From: an uncultured Clostridia bacterium
Lineage (GTDB): Bacteria; Bacillota; Clostridia; Oscillospirales; Oscillospiraceae
NCBI GenBank assembly: GCA_945949735.1
Contig: CAMFFO010000009.1
Span: forward strand, 1-35,278
Direction: 5' to 3'
Length of the DNA stretch: 35,278 bases
The notes below the pieces were generated by a model. The model was not told the DNA's origin. It saw only the letters and a program-made list of their open reading frames with translations, and did no database searches. This document shows positions 15,326-23,063 of this stretch, in pieces. Within the stretch, counting starts at the first letter, position 1. Every line of letters starts with the position of its first letter. Position numbers and translations under genes: made by a program.

Positions 15326-15426
15326 GAACGCAGGAGAAGCAGATGGGAAACGGAATGCATCCATGCCCCGGGCCGCGCCCGGGGAATCCGGCCAGGGCCG
15401 CCAGCGGCGGGGAGGGCCACCGATGA
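15322..15426 (+). CDS. Possible 34-residue micro-ORF
   Basis: A short frame (MRTQEKQMGNGMHPCPG...) whose ATG overlaps the stop of the initiator gene and whose stop overlaps the ATG of the next gene, both by ATGA. It would tile the gap exactly and could mainly serve to couple translation. The product is proline/glycine-rich with no recognisable domain. It could equally be a chance frame in GC-rich DNA. Confidence 0.3.
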   Translation: MRTQEKQMGNGMHPCPGPRPGNPARAASGGEGHR

Positions 15427-15839
15427 AGGGGCGCCCGTCGATGCGGGACGTGGAGGCCGCCTTCGGGCTCCGCGTGGCCAGGTCATCCGGGGCCGGCGAG
15501 GTTCGGCGCAAGTCATCCCCCACGAAGGCGGAGGCCATGGTGGAGGGCTTCCTCCGGAGGGAGGGCTTCCTCACCATAGCCCAGCCCACCAGGCTCTTCC
15601 CCCTCCCCGGCTGGGGGACGTACACCCCGGACATCCTGGCCTGGAGGCCGGGTGAGCCCGGCGTGATGGTGGTGGAGGTCAAGGGCGGATACAGGGGCGC
15701 AGGATGGGAGCAGGGCATGGAGCGCTACGCCAGGGCGGCCGGGACCTACGACTGCCCCGCATGGCGCTTCGCCATGGCCACCTGCGACCGCAGGGCCGGG
15801 GAAATCCGGCTGGAGGAGTGGGGCGGAGCCAAGGGATGA
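15423..15839 (+). CDS. DUF1064-like PD-(D/E)XK nuclease
   Basis: A 138-residue protein with the small endonuclease-fold pattern seen in DUF1064 phage proteins: a glutamate-containing first helix (KAEAMVEGFLRREG), a 'YTPDILAW' strand with the catalytic aspartate, and 'MVVEVKGGYRGAGW' with the E-x-K pair. Proteins of this kind lie in phage replication regions and may act as structure-specific nucleases or resolvases. GGAGG precedes the ATG. Substrate unknown. It follows the replication initiator closely. Confidence 0.7.
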   Translation: MKGRPSMRDVEAAFGLRVARSSGAGEVRRKSSPTKAEAMVEGFLRREGFLTIAQPTRLFPLPGWGTYTPDILAWRPGEPGVMVVEVKGGYRGAGWEQGMERYARAAGTYDCPAWRFAMATCDRRAGEIRLEEWGGAKG

Positions 15840-15995
15840 GCCTCCGCCGCCCACGCGGAGGCGGACCGGAACCCCCCCGGAAACGCCCCGGATTTTGAAA
15901 GGGAAGCCGGAAGGCGGCAAAGACGCGAAGGAGCATGTTTTCGCGCGCCAGCGCGGAATTTGGCGGCATTCCGGCAAAAATTGGAGACAACGACG

Positions 15996-16262
15996 ATGGA
16001 AGAAAGCAAACCGAAACAACCGAAGCATACCCCCGGCCCGTGGGAAGAAAACTCGGCCTTGGCAGCAGCCGCTCCGGAGTTGCTGGAGTGCCTGAAGGAG
16101 GCGGTGCTGGAGTACGGCTGCGGGAATTGCATAGAGCAGGGGGACAGGGAGGTGGACTGCCCCTACTTCGAAGGGGAATCCTGGAGGTGCTCGTACGACA
16201 GCGAATGCTTTGGCCAGCAATGGCTGGCGGCAATCCGGAAGGCCGAGGGAATGGAGAGATGA
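15996..16262 (+). CDS. Small HTPGPWE-motif phage protein, cysteine-rich
   Basis: An 88-residue protein that begins with the motif KHTPGPWEENSALAAAAPEL, a pattern seen at the start of many small phage proteins of unknown role. Its C-terminal half holds several cysteines (CGNC, then DCPYFEG and RCSYDSEC), which suggests a metal site inserted into the otherwise helical protein. It starts 156 bp after the previous gene and overlaps the methyltransferase by ATGA. The gap before it (15840-15995) holds only a 20-codon frame and GC-rich inverted sequence with no supported gene. Confidence 0.6.
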   Translation: MEESKPKQPKHTPGPWEENSALAAAAPELLECLKEAVLEYGCGNCIEQGDREVDCPYFEGESWRCSYDSECFGQQWLAAIRKAEGMER

Positions 16263-17053
16263 CAAAATACAGACGGCAATTGGGCTTTGAGGACTGCAAC
16301 GAGGAGTACCGGGCATTCGTGGACAAATTCAAGCCCAAGAAGACCACGGACGACTGCTACACACCGAAGGAGGTCTTCGACTGCGTGGCCAACTGGGCGG
16401 CGAGAAAATACGGTTTCCCCCTCTCCTCCATCGTCCGCCCTTTCTGGCCTGGCGGAGACTACCAGGCCTTCGACTACCCGGACGGATGCGTGGTCTTGGA
16501 CAATCCCCCGTTTTCCATCTTGGCCAAAATCGTGGATTTTTACCAGGCGCATGGCGTCCGCTTTTTCCTCTTCTGCCCCGCGCTGGTGATAACGGCCTTA
16601 AGGCCAGGGACAACTCTAGTGGCGGGGTCTTGCGATGTAACCTACCAAAACGGGGCCAAGGTCAGAACGAATTTTATCACCAACCTCTCCCCGGAGATTG
16701 CGGCGGAGGACGCACCCGACCTCCACGAGAAGGTGGCGGAGATCTGCGCCAGGCTCAGAAAGGAGAAGGCAAAGAATGTGCGGAAGGTTGCGCTTCCTCC
16801 ACAAATCATTACAGCGGCGAGCCTTGGCTGGATCTGCGAAAAAGGGGTGAAACTTTCCATCCCGCGAAAGAGCGCCAGGATCGTCAGAAAGTGCAACGGC
16901 TACGCTGTATTCGGCGGTGCGTTTCTCCTTTCCCGCAAGCTTGCGGCGGAGCGTGCGGCGGCGGAGCGTGCGGCGGCGGAGCGTGCGGCGGCGGAGAAAA
17001 TCGAACTGGGCGAGGATGAACTGAGGATTTTGGAGGAACTTGGAGATGACTGA
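16259..17053 (+). CDS. Phage adenine-methyltransferase-like protein
   Basis: A 264-residue protein with LDNPPFS (N82-P83-P84-F85), the catalytic motif IV of N6-adenine DNA methyltransferases, preceded by 'TTDDCYTPKEVFDCVANW' and 'RPFWPGGDYQ', where the cofactor-binding region would be. The classic FxGxG motif is not clear, so activity is uncertain. No restriction enzyme is nearby: it would be an orphan enzyme protecting phage DNA or marking it for regulation. Near the C-terminus three exact 15-bp repeats (16943-16987) encode AAERA units. The ATG overlaps the previous stop. In-frame sequence upstream to 15935 is not needed. Confidence 0.6.
   Translation: MTKYRRQLGFEDCNEEYRAFVDKFKPKKTTDDCYTPKEVFDCVANWAARKYGFPLSSIVRPFWPGGDYQAFDYPDGCVVLDNPPFSILAKIVDFYQAHGVRFFLFCPALVITALRPGTTLVAGSCDVTYQNGAKVRTNFITNLSPEIAAEDAPDLHEKVAEICARLRKEKAKNVRKVALPPQIITAASLGWICEKGVKLSIPRKSARIVRKCNGYAVFGGAFLLSRKLAAERAAAERAAAERAAAEKIELGEDELRILEELGDD
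16943..16996. repeat. 15-bp tandem repeat inside the methyltransferase-like gene
   Basis: GCGGCGGAGCGTGCG occurs three times exactly (16943-16957, 16958-16972, 16973-16987) and then in part to 16996. The unit is a multiple of three, so copy-number change by slippage keeps the frame and lengthens or shortens an AAERA helix near the C-terminus. Confidence 0.9.
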
Positions 17054-17333
17054 GTCGCAGGCATTGGAGGAGCTTTCCCGGATGGGTTTCAAGGTGGAGA
17101 TCGTGGCCTACCGCTACAGCCTGGAGGCCACGGCGTACATCGTCAGGCGGAAGGGGGCGAAGGATCTGAAGAGGCCCTCCTACGAGGACGAGCGCTTCGC
17201 ATGCGTGGCCGGCTACCCCTTCCAGGAAGATGGGATCCGCGCGGAGGGATACGGGACGCTCATGCGCCGGCTTCTCGAGGCCGTGGAGACCAAGCTGCAG
17301 AGGAGGAGCGAATCCAAAAGCGCCGGGAAATAG
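17046..17333 (+). CDS. Hypothetical protein
   Basis: A 95-residue alpha/beta protein (MTESQALEELSRMGFKVEIVAYRYSL by parts) with no recognised family. GGAG lies just before the ATG, which overlaps the methyltransferase stop by 8 bp, so it is translated with that gene. It ends the early/replication block: a possible terminator follows. Nothing in the sequence indicates a catalytic site. Confidence 0.55.
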   Translation: MTESQALEELSRMGFKVEIVAYRYSLEATAYIVRRKGAKDLKRPSYEDERFACVAGYPFQEDGIRAEGYGTLMRRLLEAVETKLQRRSESKSAGK

Positions 17334-17356
17334 CCATGTTTTCCGGTTGTGTTTTT
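17323..17356 (+). terminator. Possible rho-independent terminator
   Basis: CCGGGAAA (17323-17330) pairs with TTTTCCGG (17339-17346) around an 8-base loop, followed by TTGTGTTTTTT. The stem is eight pairs with one G-U. The hairpin overlaps the end of the upstream gene and stands at the boundary between early and packaging genes. The stem is only moderately stable and the T run is interrupted. Confidence 0.4.
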
Positions 17357-17384
17357 TGAGATTTTCATCATGGAAAAGGATTCG

Positions 17385-17792
17385 ATGAAGAAAGGCAGGG
17401 GCGGGAGGCCGCCCACGGAGAAGTGCGAGAAGTCGCGGATCCTGGCGGCCATCGCGGGATGCCACGGGATGAAGGGGGTCGTGGCGGCCCGCCTTGGCGT
17501 GCACAGGCAGACCCTGAACACGTATCTGAAGAGGGACCGCCAGCTGATGCAGGCCTTCGAGGATTCCGTCCTGGAGGCCCACGACGTGGCGGAGTCGGCG
17601 CTGATGGCGAACATCCAGGCGGGCAACGAGCGGGCGATCGAGTTCTACCTTGAGAGGCGGATGCCTGAGAAATACGGGAGGAGGCCGGACGCCATGATCG
17701 GGGTGAATGTGGAGGGGAACATCACCCTGGAGCAGATGATGCGCCGCGCAGGGGAATCCTGGGAGATAGGTGAGGGAGAAGGGGATGAGTGA
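17385..17792 (+). CDS. terS: Terminase small subunit
   Basis: A 135-residue DNA-recognition subunit of the packaging motor. The N-terminus is basic (KKGRGGRPP), followed by a helix-turn-helix (VVAARLGVHRQTLNTYLKRD) and a helical oligomerisation region with 'AESALMANIQAGNERAIEFYL' (in parts), typical of small terminases. ATG 17385 has AAGGA upstream; an ATG five codons earlier (17370) has no such site but cannot be excluded. It lies directly before the large subunit and overlaps it by 8 bp. Confidence 0.8.
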   Translation: MKKGRGGRPPTEKCEKSRILAAIAGCHGMKGVVAARLGVHRQTLNTYLKRDRQLMQAFEDSVLEAHDVAESALMANIQAGNERAIEFYLERRMPEKYGRRPDAMIGVNVEGNITLEQMMRRAGESWEIGEGEGDE

Positions 17793-19308
17793 CGGGAATG
17801 CATCGATGGTGGAGGCCTTTGGGAGCCTGGCGTGGCGGATGGACAACCTGTACTTCGTCGTGGACCAGGACGGGCGGGAGGTCCGTTTCCGCATGCGGGA
17901 CGCCCAGAGGAGGCTATTCTCCCGGATGCACACGCGGAACATCGTCCTCAAGGCGCGGCAGATGGGCTTCACGACCTTCATCGACCTTCTGGGGCTGGAC
18001 AGGGCGCTTTTCGTCCCCAACACGGTCTTCGCCATCGTGGCGGAATCCCTCCCCAAGGCGTCGGAGATCTTCGACAAGAAGATCAAGTATCCCTACGAGC
18101 GGCTCCCTTCCCCCATTCGGGATAAAGTGGGGATTGTCTCGGAGAGCGGGAGCCGTCTCGAGCTTTCCAACGGGAGCCGCATCAGCGTCACCGTCTCCGC
18201 CCGCTCCATGACTTGCAATTTCCTGCACATCTCCGAATACGGTCCAATCTCCGCAAGATACCCGGACAAGGCCATGGAGATCCTGACGGGCTCCTTCCCG
18301 TCCGTCCACGCCAGCGGGATCATCTTCGTGGAGAGCACGGCCATGGGGGCTTCCGGGTGCTTCTACGACATGGTCCGCCAGGCCATCCTCCGCCAGGGCA
18401 ACCCGGCCAGGCTTTCCCGGGACGAGTTCCGCCTCCACTTCTTTCCCTGGTTCGAGGACGGGACATATTCCAGCCAATCGGAGCTGGAGGTTCCGGCGCG
18501 GCTGGAGAGATACTTCGACGGCCTGGAGAAGCGCCTGGGGATCTCCCTGTCCCAGGGGCAGAGGAAGTGGTACGCCATGAAGGAGGCGACCCTCCACGAG
18601 GAAATGTGGCGGGAGTATCCATCCTTTGCGGACGAGGCCTTCCAGAGCGCCCAGGACGGGGCCTATTACAGGGAGCAGTTCGACCGCATCCTTTCCGGAC
18701 GCCGGATCACCATTGTCCCCTACGAGGAGGCCCTTCCCGTATACACCGGGTGGGACCTTGGAATCTCCGACGACATGAGCGTGTGGTTCGTCCAGTTCCA
18801 CGGGAGCCAGTGCAGGGTCATCGACTACTACGCCTCCAGCGGGGAGGGGATCCAGCACTACATCCGGGTTCTCCACGACAAGGGGTACCGCTATGGCGGG
18901 CACTTCGCCCCCCACGACATCTCCGTCAGGGAAATCGGCACGGGCCTTTCCAGGATGGAGGTGGCCTCGTCCCTAGGGCTGAGGTTCTCTAGAGTCCCGA
19001 CAAACCAGGACGTGATGGGAGGAATCCAGGCGGCGCGCGAGCTTCTGGAGTTCTGCTGGTTCGACGCATCCAAATGCGAGGAGGGGCTGAAATGCCTTCA
19101 GGCATACCGGAGGGAGTGGGACGACAGGCACGGGTGCTACAAGGACAGGCCTCTCCACGACTGGTCCAGCCACGGGGCGGACAGCTTCCGGACATTGGCG
19201 GCCGCGTGGAAAATGGGGCTCATCCGGGACGCAGGACTGGCGGGGACGCAGGGAAGCGTCTCCGAGACAGACCTCCATGTAACGGGAGGGATGCAGCCGC
19301 TATGGTGA
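17785..19308 (+). CDS. terL: Terminase large subunit
   Basis: A 507-residue packaging ATPase and nuclease. The ATPase half shows a variant Walker A, KARQMGFTT (56-64), and an acidic Walker B region ending HISEYG (S150, E151). The RNase H-like nuclease half shows D324 in GWDLGISDD and a C-terminal pair D459 and D466 in HDWSSHGADSF. Length and motif order fit the family. It cuts concatemeric DNA and pumps it into the prohead through the portal. GAGGGAGAAGGGG precedes the ATG. It overlaps the next gene by 7 bp. Confidence 0.92.
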   Translation: MSDGNASMVEAFGSLAWRMDNLYFVVDQDGREVRFRMRDAQRRLFSRMHTRNIVLKARQMGFTTFIDLLGLDRALFVPNTVFAIVAESLPKASEIFDKKIKYPYERLPSPIRDKVGIVSESGSRLELSNGSRISVTVSARSMTCNFLHISEYGPISARYPDKAMEILTGSFPSVHASGIIFVESTAMGASGCFYDMVRQAILRQGNPARLSRDEFRLHFFPWFEDGTYSSQSELEVPARLERYFDGLEKRLGISLSQGQRKWYAMKEATLHEEMWREYPSFADEAFQSAQDGAYYREQFDRILSGRRITIVPYEEALPVYTGWDLGISDDMSVWFVQFHGSQCRVIDYYASSGEGIQHYIRVLHDKGYRYGGHFAPHDISVREIGTGLSRMEVASSLGLRFSRVPTNQDVMGGIQAARELLEFCWFDASKCEEGLKCLQAYRREWDDRHGCYKDRPLHDWSSHGADSFRTLAAAWKMGLIRDAGLAGTQGSVSETDLHVTGGMQPLW

Positions 19309-19718
19309 AATTCGCACGGAGAAAGGGGACGACGGGAAGCGGCTGCTTCTGGACCGACCACGGCTTCGTCTACGACGCCATAGGAAGAGACGGGAAAGCC
19401 TTCGCCTCCCTTTACGGCGTGGAGCTGGGAAATGACGGGTGCTGGGTTCATCTGGCCATCCACGGGAAACCCTCTCCCCTTGAGTCCGCCTCCGCCATGC
19501 GAGAAGGGATGCGCCTTCTCCTGGAAAAATTTCCGATGATTCTTTGCCAGACGGACACCTCCTCCCGGATGCACCGCCTTCTCCTTGCCCTGGGATTCAG
19601 GGAGACAGGCAGGTATCTGGACACCGGATGCCAGGCGGACATGACGTTGCTGTGGCAAACATCGGATGCGTGCCCTATATTAAATCCGTTACCATTTTCA
19701 GAAAAATGCGATTCCTGA
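19302..19718 (+). CDS. GNAT-like acetyltransferase-type protein
   Basis: A 138-residue protein. The segment HRLLLALGFRETGRYLDTG (about 94-112) matches the C-terminal motif of GNAT folds, in which a helix is followed by 'GF...'. Helix SASAMREGMRLLLEKF is also consistent. The acetyl-CoA pyrophosphate loop (Q/RxxGxG/A) is not recognisable, so it may be a catalytically dead structural relative. It lies between terminase and portal, overlapping the terminase stop. A second GNAT-like gene sits at 27155-27565 in the tail region. Confidence 0.5.
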   Translation: MVKFARRKGTTGSGCFWTDHGFVYDAIGRDGKAFASLYGVELGNDGCWVHLAIHGKPSPLESASAMREGMRLLLEKFPMILCQTDTSSRMHRLLLALGFRETGRYLDTGCQADMTLLWQTSDACPILNPLPFSEKCDS

Positions 19719-19726
19719 AAGAGAAC

Positions 19727-19924
19727 ATGGGAAGCCACAAGACACCGAAAGTCGCCTCTCCTGATCCGACGCCTACGGCCGTCACGGCAGACGGGCAGGA
19801 GGCAAGCGCCGCCGAGCAGACGGAGAGGCGGAGAATCCAGACGCAGTACGGACGTCAGAAGACGATTCTTGCGGGAGACCAGGAGCAGCCGCAGGGGGGG
19901 CGCACCCTCCTTGGAGGACAGTGA
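19727..19924 (+). CDS. Small protein upstream of the portal
   Basis: A 65-residue polar protein ending RQKTILAGD ... GGRTLLGGQ. The 'TLLGG' tail after a short repeated 'TIL/TLL' element resembles small proteins placed just before portal genes in podovirus-like phages. An ATG at 19706 is a longer alternative; the chosen start has a purine-rich AAAGAGA before it. The stop overlaps the portal ATG (ATG/TGA). Function unknown. Confidence 0.55.
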   Translation: MGSHKTPKVASPDPTPTAVTADGQEASAAEQTERRRIQTQYGRQKTILAGDQEQPQGGRTLLGGQ

Positions 19925-21582
19925 TGGCGTCGGAAGCGGAATCCATCGTCAGGCGCTACAACGCCCTCAAGTCCGTGCGCGACGGCTACTGGAAGAGCCT
20001 ATGGGACAGCGTCCGCCGGTATGTCATGCCGGACGAGAAGAGCGATCTTCCCGAGGGTGCGCAGACCAGATGCCGGATTTACGACACCACGGCCATCGAG
20101 GCGCGCGGGCGACTGGCCAGCGGCATGTATACCTGGATGGCCCCAGGCGACAGGAAGTGGTTCCGCCTTGTCCCCATGGACCGACGCCTGTCCGGGAATC
20201 CCAAAGTGGAGGCCTGGTTCAGGAGCGCGACGGAGCTTCTTTCCGAGGCCCTGGCGGACAGCAACTTCCCCGGCGAGCTTGTCAAGTCCTTAAACGACCT
20301 TGCCTGCGGAATCGACGCCGTCCTCTACTGCGAGGAGGACCCAAAGAGCAGGGGGCTTGTCTTCCGCTGCTATCCCGTCGAGTCCGTTTGCTGCCAGAGG
20401 GATTCCCGCGACAGGCTGGACACGGTCTTCCGGGAGTTCTCCATGACCAGCCGGCAGGCCGCGGAGTATTTCTCCGCCAGGGACGACAACCTTCCCTCCT
20501 CCATCCGGGAGGAGGCGGAATCCGACGACCGGTGCGACCGCCAGAACTGCATTCTCCACGCCGTGTTTCCCCGGCGCGTGCGGCAGGAAAAGGCCATCGG
20601 CCAGGAGCGGATGCCCTTCAAGTCCGTCTTCATCGACCTGAAGACCAGGACGGCGATCCGGGAAGGCGGCTACGAGGAGTTTCCGTACGCCGTATGCCGG
20701 TTCCGCAAGTCCGTGCGCGAATCCTACGGGAGAGGCCCCGGCATTGACGCCCTCCCGGACATCCGGATGCTCAACCGGATGCGGGAGGGATTCCTGCGGA
20801 ACTGCGACTTCGCCGCCGACCCATCCTGGATGATTCCGGAGGGAAGCCTTGTCTCCCGTAACTTCAACCGCGCCCCCGGAGGGGTGATCTTCTACCGACC
20901 GGGGCTTTCCGGAGCCCGCCCGGAGCCCGTTCCCCGGGGGAACAACCCGTCCCTGGACTCCGAGCTCATCGAGATGGAGAGGCGGAGAATCCGCAACATG
21001 TTCTACTGGGACGTCTTCGACCCCCTGGGAGACCTTCGGAACATGACGGCCCAGGAGGCCACCATCCGCAACGAGAGCAAGCTCATCCCCTTCGGGCCCA
21101 TCGCCTGCAACATCCACAACGACCTCCTCCAGCCCATGCTGGAGCGCGCATTTGGAATCCTGGCCAGAAGCGGAATGCTGGACGCCCCTCCTCCCGAGCT
21201 TCAGAACGGGGGAGGATACAAGGTGGAGTTCATGAGCCGGATCGCCCTTTCCATGAAGCGCCAGAGCGCCATGGGATGGATCCAGACCGAGGGCACCATC
21301 CAGGGCATCGCCGCTTCCCGCCCGGATGTCCTGGACAACTTCGACGCCGACCGCATCGTCCGGGACATTGCGGAGTCAAACGGGTGCGACGGCGCCTGGT
21401 TCCGCCGGACGGACGAGCGGGACCGCATCCGGGAGGACCGCCAGAAGGCCCTCATGGAGCAGCAGCAGCAGGAGCAGGCCAAGGCGGTGATGTCCTCCGC
21501 AGGGCAGCTTGGCAAGCGTCCGGAGGCGGGAAGCCCCATGCAGGGGCTTCTCTCCTCCCTTGCGTCCCAGGCGGGGGAGTGA
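19924..21582 (+). CDS. Portal protein (T7-type head-tail connector)
   Basis: A 552-residue connector that forms the dodecameric channel for DNA. It fits the T7-type head-tail connector family in length and pattern: an N-terminal helical region (SIVRRYNALKSVRDGYWKSL), RGRLASGMYTWMAPG near residue 62, a stem region with multiple charged strands, and a Gln-rich C-terminus (EQQQQEQAKAV). This type pairs with tubular tail proteins in podoviruses, in agreement with the genes downstream. Its ATG overlaps the upstream stop. Confidence 0.9.
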   Translation: MASEAESIVRRYNALKSVRDGYWKSLWDSVRRYVMPDEKSDLPEGAQTRCRIYDTTAIEARGRLASGMYTWMAPGDRKWFRLVPMDRRLSGNPKVEAWFRSATELLSEALADSNFPGELVKSLNDLACGIDAVLYCEEDPKSRGLVFRCYPVESVCCQRDSRDRLDTVFREFSMTSRQAAEYFSARDDNLPSSIREEAESDDRCDRQNCILHAVFPRRVRQEKAIGQERMPFKSVFIDLKTRTAIREGGYEEFPYAVCRFRKSVRESYGRGPGIDALPDIRMLNRMREGFLRNCDFAADPSWMIPEGSLVSRNFNRAPGGVIFYRPGLSGARPEPVPRGNNPSLDSELIEMERRRIRNMFYWDVFDPLGDLRNMTAQEATIRNESKLIPFGPIACNIHNDLLQPMLERAFGILARSGMLDAPPPELQNGGGYKVEFMSRIALSMKRQSAMGWIQTEGTIQGIAASRPDVLDNFDADRIVRDIAESNGCDGAWFRRTDERDRIREDRQKALMEQQQQEQAKAVMSSAGQLGKRPEAGSPMQGLLSSLASQAGE

Positions 21583-21585
21583 TCC

Positions 21586-21822
21586 ATGGAGAGGGACGAG
21601 ATGCTGGAGAAGTCCAGACTGGTGCGGGACGTCTTCCGTGGCGAGACCGGCAGAAAGGCCCTTTCCGCCATCGGGGAACTTTGCGGGAGCGGGGCGGACC
21701 TTTACGCCCAGGCGCCGACGGACAGGGATCTCGCCTATCTGTCCGGCCGTCTTTCCGCATACCTTGGAATTTGCAGGATGATCGAGGAGGCCGACAATGC
21801 CGACAAGGAAGAAGAAGCCTAG
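21586..21822 (+). CDS. Bbp19-like small structural protein
   Basis: A 78-residue helical protein three bases after the portal gene. The pattern 'VFRGETGRKALSAIGELCG' followed by 'DLAYLSGRLSAYLGICRMIEEA' resembles the Bbp19 family, short proteins next to portal and scaffold genes in temperate podoviruses such as BPP-1. Precise function is unknown; an assembly role is likely from position. It overlaps the next gene by 26 bp. Confidence 0.6.
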   Translation: MERDEMLEKSRLVRDVFRGETGRKALSAIGELCGSGADLYAQAPTDRDLAYLSGRLSAYLGICRMIEEADNADKEEEA

Positions 21823-21991
21823 CCAGGACACGAGGATGGATGCTTCCCCTTCCCCTTTGCCGGATCTTCCTCCCTACGATCCGGAGAAGGGGGACTTGAC
21901 GCCCGGATTCCGGGAGTGGTTCGAGGCCAATCCCAAGGCCGAATACAAAGAGGTGATGCAGAGGATTTTCAAGGAGCAGTACAATGGATGA
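21797..21991 (+). CDS. Small conserved head-region protein
   Basis: A 64-residue protein with a basic N-terminus, a proline-rich middle (PSPLPDLPPYDPEKG) and a helical C-terminus (REWFEANPKAEYKEVMQRIFKEQY). It overlaps the Bbp19-like gene by 26 bp and the scaffold gene by 8 bp, a tightly coupled arrangement. No family is assigned. Confidence 0.55.
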   Translation: MPTRKKKPSQDTRMDASPSPLPDLPPYDPEKGDLTPGFREWFEANPKAEYKEVMQRIFKEQYNG

Positions 21992-22850
21992 AGGACAGAA
22001 AATGATTCTTGGAGGAGCCGAGGATTCCGGCGCCATTTCAGAGCCCAAGGCTTCCGGCGCCCCTCAGTCTGCCGGCGCGTCTCAGGCGTCAGGGGGCCAG
22101 AATCCCCCCGCCCTGGAGTATATGGCGGACAAGGACGGAAACCTCCCCGAAGGATGGAGGGGACGCCTTCCCGAGGCAATCCGGGACGCCAAGTGCCTGG
22201 ACACCATGTCCAGCGTGCAGGCCCTGGCCACCTCCTACGTGAACGCCCAGCGGATGATCGGGGCCAACAAGATGGTGGTCCCCACGGAGAAGAGCAGCGC
22301 CGAGGAATGGGGGGCGGCCTATGACGCCATGGGGCGCCCGAAGGAGGCGAAGGACTACGATGTGCCTGATGGCTTCCAGTGGGACAGCGACGCCCAGCGG
22401 GACGCCGTCCTGAAGAGCTTCCACGACGCCGGGCTCAACAAGGCTCAGGGCGCCGCCATGCTGGGGGTCTACAGACAGGTCGTCTCCCAGGCGGGGGAGG
22501 AGCTGGAGAGGCGGAAGGCGGAGAGCGAGGGAATCCTCCGCCGGGAGTGGGGGCTTTCCTACGAGGCCAACATCGCCAAGGCGAACCGCGCCCTGTCCCA
22601 GCTGGGAATTCTGGAGCCCCTGCGCGGGAACCCCGTCCTCAACGACGCGGGATTCATCCGGGCCCTGGCCGACATCGGCGGGAGAACCGGGGAGACAAGC
22701 CTGGGAGGGCTGATCAACACGCCGTCCCAGACGGAGGGGAGACTTGACGCCATCCTGAACGACAGGAGCTCCCCCTACTACGACGCAAGCCATCCCCTCC
22801 ACGGGAAGACCGTGGCGGAGGTGGCCCGCCTCATGTCCCAGATGGGATAG
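21984..22850 (+). CDS. Scaffolding protein
   Basis: A 288-residue protein that guides prohead assembly. The N-terminus is low-complexity (Ala, Ser, Gly), followed by 'LPEGWRGRLPEAI', 'ATSYVNAQRMIGANKM' and 'EEWGAAYDAMGRP', the usual core of podovirus scaffolds, then a long charged helix and a C-terminal basic/helical end (HGKTVAEVARLM). It directly precedes the capsid gene. AAGGAG lies 7 bases before the ATG. The family is commonly lost or cleaved from mature heads. Confidence 0.8.
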   Translation: MDEGQKMILGGAEDSGAISEPKASGAPQSAGASQASGGQNPPALEYMADKDGNLPEGWRGRLPEAIRDAKCLDTMSSVQALATSYVNAQRMIGANKMVVPTEKSSAEEWGAAYDAMGRPKEAKDYDVPDGFQWDSDAQRDAVLKSFHDAGLNKAQGAAMLGVYRQVVSQAGEELERRKAESEGILRREWGLSYEANIAKANRALSQLGILEPLRGNPVLNDAGFIRALADIGGRTGETSLGGLINTPSQTEGRLDAILNDRSSPYYDASHPLHGKTVAEVARLMSQMG

Positions 22851-23063
22851 GCATTTCCGGCGCGCGGGGTTTTTCCGGCTCCATGTTCCTCCCCGCGCCG
22901 CCGGAATCTTTGAACATGGAGCCATGCGCGCCGTTCCGGGCAATCCCCGCGGGATCCGGGGCAGGCGCGCGCCAGCCGGGGCACGCCATCCCGGCGGCGA
23001 TCCGCACGCGCGGGCAATCGCTTTCATCGACGAGCAAGCAAGCCAGAACAGGAGAAAGCGAAG
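22851..23063. promoter_or_regulatory. Structured spacer before the capsid gene
   Basis: This 213-bp gap, unusual in a genome of overlapping genes, holds two long inverted repeats that interleave. Arm A (22855-22869, TTCCGGCGCGCGGGG) pairs with 22891-22906 through 15 pairs and one bulge. Arm B (22877-22888, GGCTCCATGTTC) pairs perfectly with 22912-22923 through 12 pairs. The connecting loops are too short for both helices at full length, so they probably exclude each other. GC-rich repeats follow, and a ribosome site (GGAG) precedes the capsid ATG. This could be a transcript attenuator, stabiliser or processing site that sets capsid level. Confidence 0.55.

Noticed and set aside
15935..16258. 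N-terminal extension of the methyltransferase frame
   Set aside because: It overlaps the whole HTPGPWE-motif gene in another frame, and the extension is glycine/arginine-rich shadow sequence.
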